A stretch of DNA of 64,000 nt from assembly GCF_024734405.1 (NCBI RefSeq), contig NZ_CP059556.1, positions 3,906,001 to 3,970,000 of the forward strand. Reading direction: 5' to 3'. Made by a program: the position numbers and the translations under genes. The notes below the pieces were generated by a model. The model was not told the DNA's origin. It searched no databases and was given only the letters and a program-made list of their open reading frames with translations. Of the stretch, positions 43,833-50,652 are shown piece by piece. The DNA comes from Saccharopolyspora gregorii (GTDB taxonomy: Bacteria; Actinomycetota; Actinomycetes; Mycobacteriales; Pseudonocardiaceae). The first letter of the stretch is position 1. Each line of letters begins with the position of its first letter.

Positions 43833-45190
43833 TCAGGCCGCGCGCAGGGCTTCGGCGAAGTCGGCCGCGCTGCCCGCGCCGCCGAGCGCCAGCACGTGGT
43901 CCATCGTGGACCGGGCGTCGCCCCGAGGTTGGCGGCGAACTTCGCGCGGATGTCCGCATCGGAGAGCGGGCGTTCGGTGTGCCCGCGGTTGACGTCCTCG
44001 CGGCGGTGCAGCCTGCGGCCGTCGGTGAGCACGATCTCCACTTCGGCCGAGTATGCCTGCGGGAAGCGGCTGTTCGGGTCGTCGGCGATCTCCACGCGCT
44101 GCGCGAGGCGCAGGATCTCCTGGTCCGCCAACGCTTCGTCGGTGAACTCGGCGAGGGTGAGCCGGTCGCGGGCCAGGCAGGCCCCGGCGATGAACGGGAG
44201 GCTGAACTTGGCGTCGTAGTCGTCCTGCGGGGCGCGCTTGCGCTCGATCGGCTCGCACACGGCGGCGGCGGGCGTCTCGTGGATGCGGCAGCGCACCACG
44301 TCGACCTCGGCGGCGGTGAAGCCCTCGGCCTGCTTCAGGTGCAGGATCGCGTCGGCGAACGCGTGGGTGAAGTGGCAGCTCGGGTACGGCTTCACCGCGG
44401 TGGCCAGCAATTCCCAGCGTTCGCCGAGCCCGTCGAGCGCTTCGGTGGCGTCCCAGCCGTCCGCGCCGAGGTGCGTGGCGTAGAGCCCGTAGCGCCCCTC
44501 GTAGACCTGCTCGGGACCGGGCCAGCCGACGGCGGCGAAGGTGGCGGCGGTGAGCGCGCTGGTCGCCGCCCACCCGGGGTGCAGCCGCTTGGTCCACGCG
44601 CCGTCGGCGAGGAATTCGAGGATGCCCGAGGCCATCGAGCCGACGATCCGCTGCGATTCGGCGATGCCGCCGGCGTCCAGCCCGGCCAGCTTCGCCGCGC
44701 TCACCGCGGAACCGAAGGCCCCGGCGAGTCCGGTGGGGTGGAAGCCGCCCGCGTGGAAACCGCCGTGCGCGACGGTGCCCACCCGCGCGGTGATCTCGAT
44801 GCCGAGCACGTAGGCCAGCAGCAGGTCCTCGGCGGAGCGCTCGTGCTTGATGGCGGCGGCGATGCTGGTCGGCAGCGCGCTGGCCGAGACGTGGGTGACC
44901 GCGGGCAGGTGCGTGTCGTCGAAGTCGAGGCCGTGCACCAGGACCGCGTTGAGCAGGGCGGCTTCGCGGGGGGCGAGCCGGTCCGGGAGCCCGATGACCG
45001 GCTGGTCGCCGGGGCCGAGTTCGGCGGCGGCGCGGCGGGCGCGGTGGGTGAACTCCTGGTCGGCCGCGGCGAAGGCGACGCCGACGGAGTCCAGTGCGAG
45101 GTGCCGTGCGCGGCGCAGCACTTCGTCGGGTACGTCCCGCAGCGTGGTGCGCGCGGCGAATTCCCCGAGCACGTCCGCGATGGCAGGCAT
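43833..45190 (-). pseudogene. MmgE/PrpD family protein, frameshifted near its 3' end
   Basis: ATG at 45190 follows GAGGAGG. The frame encodes about 420 residues of MmgE/PrpD (2-methylcitrate dehydratase / aconitate decarboxylase-like family): LDSVGVAFAAADQEF, NAVLVHGLDFDDTH, GGFHAGGFHPTGLAGAFGSA, KPYPSCHFTHAFADAILHL. At 43921-43924 the coding strand reads CTCGGGGCGACGCC with four G where five would keep frame. The expected ending (DARSTMDHVLALGGAGSAADFAEALRAA, stop at 43833) is intact in the next frame. As written, the ribosome would instead continue without a stop into the transporter. A one-base deletion or a homopolymer read error explains this equally well. The family member in itaconate operons has an accessory, poorly defined role. 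Confidence 0.8.
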
Positions 45191-45285
45191 GGGCGCCTCC
45201 TCGGCCTCGTCATTGATGACCCGGCGGATGCGCGGCCGCATCCGGCCCGCACAGTGTGCAACCACCCACCGCGCCACCACAAGAC

Positions 45286-45303
45286 AAAAGTCTGACGTTT
45301 TCG
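45286..45303. promoter_or_regulatory. candidate GntR operator upstream of the PrpD-transporter genes
   Basis: AAAAGTCTGACGTTTTC contains GTCTGACGT (45290-45298), which recurs at 46170-46178 in front of the MaoC operon. Two divergently arranged promoters of the locus sharing the motif suggests the GntR protein between them binds both. Confidence 0.45.
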
Positions 45304-45332
45304 CCGAGGCGGTTCGAGGAGTCCTCGGAGGA

Positions 45333-46073
45333 CTAGTCCTCCATGCGTTCGTAGAGGGGCTTGAGGCCCAGGAGGTGTTCGCGCACCAGGGTTTCGGCGA
45401 TGTCGGCCTCGCCACCGGCGACCGCCTCGTAGATCTTCACGTGGTCCTCGTCGATGCCGTCCCAGGCCGGGCGCGAGATCCGGTCCCGGTGCATCCGGCC
45501 GCGCAGCACCGCGTTGATCGGGCTGCACATCACGTGCAGCAGCGGGTTCCCGCTGATGGACACCAGCGTGGTGTGGAAGTCCCAGTGCACGGTGAAGCCC
45601 TCGTCGGGATCCAGGTGCCCGGTGCCTTCGACGGTCCGCCGCAGTTCCGCGAGGTCCTGCTCGCAGGCCCGGTCGGCGGCCAGCCGCGCGGCGTGCGGCT
45701 CCAGCAGCAGCCGCGCCTCGATGAGGTTGTCCACCGACATGCCGCGCGAGTTGACCAGCAATCCGAGGCTGCCGCCGAGGTTGTCGGCGATGCGCCCGGC
45801 ATCCGGGGCGGCCACGAAGCTGCCGCCGGTGACGCCGCGGGTGGTGTCGATCAGGTGCTGGCTGGCGAGCTGGCGCAGCGCCTCGCGCACGGTGCTGCGG
45901 CTGACGCCGAACATGCTCCCGAGCTCGGTCTCGCTGGGCAGCCGCGACCCGGAGGGCAGCGCGCCGCTGACGATCTGGTCGCGCAGCTGCTCGGCGACCT
46001 GCCGGTACGCCGCCTGCACCGGGCGCACCCGCAGCTTCGCGGATTCGCCGCCTCCTGGCCGGGTGGCCGCCAT
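45333..46073 (-). CDS. GntR family regulator (FadR/FCD subfamily)
   Basis: A 246-residue regulator. N-terminal GntR winged helix (YRQVAEQLRDQIVSGALPSGSRLPSETELGSMFGVSRSTVREALRQLASQHLIDTTRG), then an FCD ligand-binding domain with DFHTTLVSISGNPLLHVM and EAVAGGEADIAETLVREHL. ATG at 46073; a longer start at 46139 lacks a signal. It sits between the PrpD-transporter pair and the divergent MaoC-CaiB-ACAD-CitE operon and probably represses both until a pathway acid or its CoA ester binds. Shared GTCTGACGT motifs lie in both promoter regions. A CTCGGAG palindrome follows its stop. Confidence 0.92.
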   Translation of the reverse strand: MAATRPGGGESAKLRVRPVQAAYRQVAEQLRDQIVSGALPSGSRLPSETELGSMFGVSRSTVREALRQLASQHLIDTTRGVTGGSFVAAPDAGRIADNLGGSLGLLVNSRGMSVDNLIEARLLLEPHAARLAADRACEQDLAELRRTVEGTGHLDPDEGFTVHWDFHTTLVSISGNPLLHVMCSPINAVLRGRMHRDRISRPAWDGIDEDHVKIYEAVAGGEADIAETLVREHLLGLKPLYERMED

Positions 46074-46164
46074 GATGCCTCGCTCCTCCTCGCGCCGGAC
46101 CGGGTTCCGGCCGCTCCCGGTCAGCGTACGGGACCGCACCGGACCGGCCGGAACACTGGGAACT

Positions 46165-46183
46165 CAATTGTCTGACGTATTGC
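46165..46183. promoter_or_regulatory. candidate GntR operator upstream of the MaoC operon
   Basis: AATTGTCTGACGTATT with the GTCTGACGT core at 46170-46178, between the GntR gene and the hydratase gene. Same core as at 45290-45298. Confidence 0.45.
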
Positions 46184-46280
46184 GCGGCGGCGCTCGGCGG
46201 TCGCATACTCCGAGGCGTTCCCGGCGCGGCGGCCGACCCCCGGACCGCGTCCGCGACAGGCACGAACAGGAGGTGCGGCG

Positions 46281-46820
46281 GTGGCCGTGCACGGAGGTCA
46301 GCAAGGGCGCTACTTCGAGGACTTCGTCGTCGGAGACATCTACCGGCACCCGCTGGGGCGCACCATCAGCGAGGCGGACAACACCTGGTTCACCCTGCTC
46401 ACGATGAACACGCACCCGGCGCACTTCGACGCGCACTACGCGTCGAAGACGCCGTTCGAGAAGGTGCTGGTCAACTCGGGCCTGACCATCGCGATGCTGC
46501 TGGGCCAGAGCGTCAGCGACATCAGCCAGCGGGCGGTGGCGAACCTGGCGATGAACAACATCCAGCTCACCCACCCCGTCTACGTCGGCGACACCCTCTA
46601 CGGGGAGTCGATCTGCACCGGCAAACGGGAATCGAAGTCGCGCCCGTACGCGGGCCTGGTCAACGTGCACACCCGCGCGCTCAACGCCGAGGGCGACGAG
46701 TGCCTGTCGTTCGACCGCACCGTGCTGATCTACAAGCGGGACCAGGCCGAGGCCATCGACTCCTTCCCCACCGCCAAGAACGGCCCGCTGTCGCTGGACG
46801 ACGACGGAGGTGCGCGGTGA
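46281..46820 (+). CDS. ich: MaoC-type enoyl hydratase, probable itaconyl-CoA/mesaconyl-CoA hydratase
   Basis: A 179-residue hot-dog-fold hydratase: GRTISEADNTWFTLLTMNTHPAHFDAHYA carries the Asp and His of the MaoC active site, followed by NSGLTIAMLLGQSVSDISQ and LTHPVYVGDTLYGES. It should add water across the double bond of a branched C5 enoyl-CoA. GTG start at 46281 follows AGGAGGTG. First gene of a four-gene operon: its stop overlaps the CoA-transferase start by 4 bases. Ich (itaconyl-CoA hydratase) of Pseudomonas and RipB of Yersinia belong to this family and act with the two partner types found here, which is the basis for the substrate call. Confidence 0.8.
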   Translation: MAVHGGQQGRYFEDFVVGDIYRHPLGRTISEADNTWFTLLTMNTHPAHFDAHYASKTPFEKVLVNSGLTIAMLLGQSVSDISQRAVANLAMNNIQLTHPVYVGDTLYGESICTGKRESKSRPYAGLVNVHTRALNAEGDECLSFDRTVLIYKRDQAEAIDSFPTAKNGPLSLDDDGGAR

Positions 46821-48046
46821 ACCGGCTCCCGCTGGCCGACGTGCGGATACTCGCCGTCGAGCAGTACGGGGCGGGCCCGTTCGGCTCGGTGCACCTGGCC
46901 GACCTGGGCGCGGAGGTCATCAAGATCGAGGACCCGCGGTTCGGCGGCGACGTCGGACGGCTCACCCCGCCGTACGCCGAGGACGGCGATTCGCTGTTCT
47001 TCGAGGCGTTCAACCGCAACAAGCGCTCCGTCGTGCTCGACCTCACCAGCCCGGCCGGCCGCGAGGTCTTCGAGAAGCTGGTTGGCGTCAGCGACGCGGT
47101 GTACTCGAACCTGCGCGGTGACGTGCCCGCGAAGATGGGCATCCGCTACGACGACCTCAAGCACCTGAACCCGGCGATCGTGTGCTGCTCGCTGTCCGGC
47201 TACGGCATGACCGGGCCGCGCGCGAAGCAACCCGGCTACGACTACATGCTGCAGGGCCTGGCCGGCTGGATGTCGGTGACCGGCGAGCCGGACGGACCGC
47301 CCACCAAGTCCGGACTGTCCATGGTGGACTACTCGGGCGGCCTGGTGGCCGCGATCTCGCTGCTGTCGGCGATCCACGGCGCGCGGCGCGACGGCGTCGG
47401 CTCGGACTGCGACGTGAGCCTGTACGACACGGCGATCGGCATGCTCACCTACCTCGCCACCTGGCACCTCAACGCCGAGTTCGAACCGAAGCGCACGCAC
47501 CACTCGGCGCACCCGAGCCTGGTGCCGTTCCAGAACTTCCCCACCGCCGACTCGTGGATCGTGATCGGCTGCGCGAAGCAGAAGTTCTGGGAGAAGTTCG
47601 TCGACGTGCTCGGCTCCCCCGCCTGGGCCGCCGAAGCGCGGTTCGCCACCACCTCGGACCGCTACGCGCACTCCGCGGACTGCGTGCGGCTGATCGAGCA
47701 GGAGCTGGCGCGGCGCGGCACCGCCGAGTGGCTGGGGCTGCTGGAGGCCGCCGGTGTCCCGTGCGCGCCGATCAACACGATCCCGCAGGCGCTGCGGGAG
47801 GAGCACACCGAAGCCCGCGGCATGGTCGTCACCACCGAGCACCCGCGGTTCGGGGAGGTCAAGCAGGTCGCCTCCCCGGTGCGCGCGGGCGAGCCCAGGA
47901 CCGACCACCAGCGCGCGCCGTTCCTCGGCGAGCACACCTCGTCCACATTGGACGATTTGCTCGGGCTGGACGCGGCGGAGTTCCAGCGGTTGGCCGGCGA
48001 AGGTGCTTTCGGAGCGAATGGAGACGCGCCGTGGATTTCGAGCTGA
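46817..48046 (+). CDS. ict: CaiB/BaiF family CoA-transferase, probable itaconate CoA-transferase
   Basis: A 409-residue class III CoA-transferase. Catalytic Asp171 in SMVDYSGG aligns with Asp169 of formyl-CoA transferase; LADLGAEVIKIEDP, NRNKRSVVLDL and DYMLQGLAGWMSVTG are family blocks. It would transfer CoA from succinyl-CoA or another donor to a dicarboxylic acid, forming an aspartyl-CoA thioester intermediate. GTG start at 46817 with GGAGG upstream, overlapping the hydratase stop. Its end overlaps the acyl-CoA dehydrogenase by 16 bases. Combined with a MaoC hydratase and a CitE-like lyase this matches itaconate activation (Ict); the exact acid is inferred. Confidence 0.82.
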   Translation: MNRLPLADVRILAVEQYGAGPFGSVHLADLGAEVIKIEDPRFGGDVGRLTPPYAEDGDSLFFEAFNRNKRSVVLDLTSPAGREVFEKLVGVSDAVYSNLRGDVPAKMGIRYDDLKHLNPAIVCCSLSGYGMTGPRAKQPGYDYMLQGLAGWMSVTGEPDGPPTKSGLSMVDYSGGLVAAISLLSAIHGARRDGVGSDCDVSLYDTAIGMLTYLATWHLNAEFEPKRTHHSAHPSLVPFQNFPTADSWIVIGCAKQKFWEKFVDVLGSPAWAAEARFATTSDRYAHSADCVRLIEQELARRGTAEWLGLLEAAGVPCAPINTIPQALREEHTEARGMVVTTEHPRFGEVKQVASPVRAGEPRTDHQRAPFLGEHTSSTLDDLLGLDAAEFQRLAGEGAFGANGDAPWISS

Positions 48047-49197
48047 ACGAGGACCAGGCCCAGTTCCAGCAGGTCCTGCGGGACTTCGTGGACTCGGAGA
48101 TCGTGCCGGTCGCGCAGGAGTGGGAGCACGCGGGCCGCTACCCCACCGAGATCGTGGCGAAGATGGCGGAACTCGGCCTGTTCGGCCTGCTCATCCCCGA
48201 GGAGTACGGCGGGGTGGACGCGGACTTCGTCACCTTCACCCTCGTGTTCGAGGAGATCGCGCGTGGCTGGATGGGCGTCGCTGGCATCCTCGGCAGCCAC
48301 TCGGTGTCCACCTGGATGATCAACCGGCACGGCACCGAGGAGCAGAAACGCACGTACCTGCCCGAGCTGGCGACCGGCGCGCGCCGCACCGGCATCGCGC
48401 TGACCGAACCGGACGCGGGCACCGACCTGCAGGGCATCCGCACCACCGCCGAGCGCGACGGCGACCACTACGTCATCAACGGCAGCAAGATGTGGATCAC
48501 CAACGCCCGCTACGCGGACCCGCTGCCGGTGCTGGTGAAGACCGACCGCACCGCCTCACCCGCGCACAAGGGCATGAGCGTGCTGCTCGTCGACGCGGGC
48601 ACCCCCGGGTTCACCGTCACCAAGGACATCCCGAAGCTCGGCTACAAGGGCACCGAGTCCTGCGAGGTCGTGTTCGAGGACGTGCGGGTGCCCGCGGCGA
48701 ACCTGCTCGGCGGCGTCGAAGGGCGCGGGATGCAGCAGGTGCTCTCGGCGCTGGAGACCGGTCGGCTCAACATCGCCGGACGCAGCCTCGGCATCGCGCA
48801 GCGCTCCTACGACGAAGCGCTGTCCTACGCGGGCGAGCGCAAGGCCTTCGGCAAGCCCATCGCCGAGTTCCAGGCCATCCAGATCCGCATCGCCGAGATG
48901 GCCACCCAGCTGCAGGCCGCGCGGCTGCTGTCCTACTGGTCGGCGAGCAAGCTCGACCGCGGGGAACGCGCCGACCTGGAGACGGGGATGGCGAAGCTGT
49001 TCGCCTCCGAGGTCGCACTGCAGGCCGCGCAGGACTCGATGCGGGTGCACGGCGGCTACGGCTACTCGGCGGAGTTCGAGATCGAACGGCTCTACCGCGA
49101 CTCGATCCTGATGACCATCGGTGAGGGCACCAGCGACATCATGCGCACCGTCATCGCGAAATCCCTCTCCGCCGGGAAGGGGAAGGTCGGATGGTGA
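48031..49197 (+). CDS. acyl-CoA dehydrogenase
   Basis: A 388-residue flavoprotein of the acyl-CoA dehydrogenase family: GIALTEPDAGTDLQGIRTTA (FAD site), WITNARYADPLPVLVKT, RSYDEALSYAGERKAFGKPI, and the C-terminal MRVHGGYGYSAEFEIERLYRDSILMTIGEGTSDI with the catalytic Glu in GEGT. GTG start at 48031 inside the end of the CoA-transferase gene. An acyl-CoA dehydrogenase also occurs in the Pseudomonas itaconate operon, where it is thought to feed (methyl)succinyl-CoA-type substrates to the hydratase; here the substrate is open. Its TGA overlaps the lyase ATG by 7 bases. Confidence 0.9.
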   Translation: MDFELNEDQAQFQQVLRDFVDSEIVPVAQEWEHAGRYPTEIVAKMAELGLFGLLIPEEYGGVDADFVTFTLVFEEIARGWMGVAGILGSHSVSTWMINRHGTEEQKRTYLPELATGARRTGIALTEPDAGTDLQGIRTTAERDGDHYVINGSKMWITNARYADPLPVLVKTDRTASPAHKGMSVLLVDAGTPGFTVTKDIPKLGYKGTESCEVVFEDVRVPAANLLGGVEGRGMQQVLSALETGRLNIAGRSLGIAQRSYDEALSYAGERKAFGKPIAEFQAIQIRIAEMATQLQAARLLSYWSASKLDRGERADLETGMAKLFASEVALQAAQDSMRVHGGYGYSAEFEIERLYRDSILMTIGEGTSDIMRTVIAKSLSAGKGKVGW

Positions 49198-50027
49198 GCC
49201 CGCGCAGCTGGCTGTTCTGCCCCGCCGACCGGCCCGACCGGCTGCGCGGGGCCGCCGACGCCGCCGACGCGGCCGTCGCCGACCTGGAGGACGCGGTGCA
49301 CGTCGACGGCAAGGCCGCCGCCCGCGAGCAGCTCGTCCCGGTGCTGCGCGAGGACCCGGTGCGCGCCTGCCGGATCTGGGTGCGGGTCAACGGCGACGAG
49401 CACCTGGCCGCCGACCTCGCCGCGCTCGCCGGACTGCCGGTCGCGGGGATCGTGGTGCCCAAGGCCGAGCCGGAGCTGCTGCGGGCCGTCGCCGAACGGG
49501 TGGACGTCCCGCTGCTGGCGCTCGTCGAGACCGCGGACGGCCTGTGGCGGGTGCGGGAATCGGCCGCGGTGCCGCAGGTGCGGGCGCTGACCCTCGGCGA
49601 GTACGACCTGGCCGACGACCTCGGCACCTGCTCCCCGGAGGTGGACGCGGAACCGCTGCGGTGGGCGCGCTCCCGCGTCGTGGCGGCCGCGGCCGCCGCC
49701 GGGCTCGACCCGCCGCCCGCGCCGGTGTCCGCGGACCTCGCCGACCTCGACTCGTACGCGACCGAAACCGGACGGTTGCAGCACTTCGGGTTCTTCGGCC
49801 GGATGTGCGTCCACCCGAAGCAGGTGGCGCGGGTGCACGCCGCGCTGCGCCCCGCCGCCGACGAGGTGGACCGGGCGCGGAAGGTGGTGCTGGCCGCCGA
49901 CGCCGCCGAACGCGACGGCCGGGCCGTGCTCGTGGTGGACGGCCGCATGATCGACGCACCGGTGGTGCGCCGCGCGCGGCGCGTCCTCGACCTGGCCACC
50001 GCCGACCTGGCGACCGGTCACGGGTAG
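49191..50027 (+). CDS. ccl: CitE-like (HpcH/HpaI) lyase, probable citramalyl-CoA lyase
   Basis: A 278-residue CitE-like TIM barrel: RSWLFCPADRPDRL, the metal-binding DLEDAVH, VPKAE, ALVETADGLW, LTLGEYDLADDLG and the C-terminal GFFGRMCVHPKQV typical of citramalyl/malyl-CoA lyases. It should split citramalyl-CoA to pyruvate and acetyl-CoA, the last step of itaconate breakdown. ATG overlaps the preceding gene's stop. Its 3' end overlaps that of the convergent Lrp gene by 10 bases. Malyl-CoA lyase activity is the main alternative. Confidence 0.85.
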   Translation: MVSPRSWLFCPADRPDRLRGAADAADAAVADLEDAVHVDGKAAAREQLVPVLREDPVRACRIWVRVNGDEHLAADLAALAGLPVAGIVVPKAEPELLRAVAERVDVPLLALVETADGLWRVRESAAVPQVRALTLGEYDLADDLGTCSPEVDAEPLRWARSRVVAAAAAAGLDPPPAPVSADLADLDSYATETGRLQHFGFFGRMCVHPKQVARVHAALRPAADEVDRARKVVLAADAAERDGRAVLVVDGRMIDAPVVRRARRVLDLATADLATGHG

Positions 50028-50497
50028 GCGCGGCGTTCCAGCAGCGGCGTGAGCCGGTGGTCCACGAGGTCGCGCATCACCAGCGCCGTGTCGGTGCGCT
50101 CCACGCCGGGGATCGCGAGCACCTGCCCGGCGATCCGGTACAGGTCATCGGTGTCGCGGGCGACGACCTGCACGAACAGGTCGGCGGGGCCGCTGATCCC
50201 CGCCACCTCCAGCACCTCGGGGATGGCGCGCAGCTCCGCGGCCACCGGACCCAGCAGGCTCTGCGTGACCTGCACCGTCATCAGCGCGCGCAGCGGGTAG
50301 CCGAGGGCGCGGGGGTCGACGCGGCGCTCGAACGAGCCGAGCACGCCCCGCTCCTCCAACCTGCTCACCCGGCTCTGCACCGTGTTGCGGGACAGGCCGG
50401 TCTCCGCGGCGAGCGCGCTGATCGTGGCGCGCGGGGCGCGGGACAGCGCCAGCAGCAGCCGGGCGTCCACGGCGTCGACCGAGTCCTGACTTGGCAC
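50018..50497 (-). CDS. Lrp/AsnC family regulator
   Basis: A 159-residue feast/famine regulator. HTH: VDARLLLALSRAPRATISALAAETGLSRNTVQSRVSRLEERGVLGSFERRVD; then a RAM domain with ALMTVQVTQSLLGPVAAELRAIPEVLEVAGISGPADLFVQVVARDTDDLYRI. Start taken as GTG 50497 behind GGAAGGAG; the open frame extends to 50602 without a signal. Divergent from the AceE-like gene, which it probably controls in response to an amino or keto acid. A TTCTGC/GCAGAA dyad lies in the spacer. Confidence 0.9.
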   Translation of the reverse strand: MPSQDSVDAVDARLLLALSRAPRATISALAAETGLSRNTVQSRVSRLEERGVLGSFERRVDPRALGYPLRALMTVQVTQSLLGPVAAELRAIPEVLEVAGISGPADLFVQVVARDTDDLYRIAGQVLAIPGVERTDTALVMRDLVDHRLTPLLERRAYP

Positions 50498-50539
50498 CTT
50501 GCTCAGCTCCTTCCGGACGATCACGGGCGGACTTGAGCA

Positions 50540-50574
50540 TTCTGCTGCATCACGCCGCGCTGACTTGTGCAGAA
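50540..50574. promoter_or_regulatory. dyad in the Lrp / AceE-like spacer
   Basis: TTCTGC (50540-50545) and GCAGAA (50569-50574) are inverted half-sites about 29 bases centre to centre, with TGCTGCA adjoining the left one. Position and symmetry fit an Lrp-type operator. Confidence 0.4.
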
Positions 50575-50652
50575 AACGAAGTGTTGGTGGAGTTCCCACC
50601 ATTCATGCCCAGCGGTGGCCGCGGGTCACCCGGTTCGTGAGGAGTTCGACCG

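Noticed and set aside
42464-45415. A single 983-residue PrpD-transporter fusion protein
   Set aside because: The intact PrpD ending in the next frame, a complete transporter with its own ATG, and a G-run at the join point to a one-base frameshift rather than a designed fusion.
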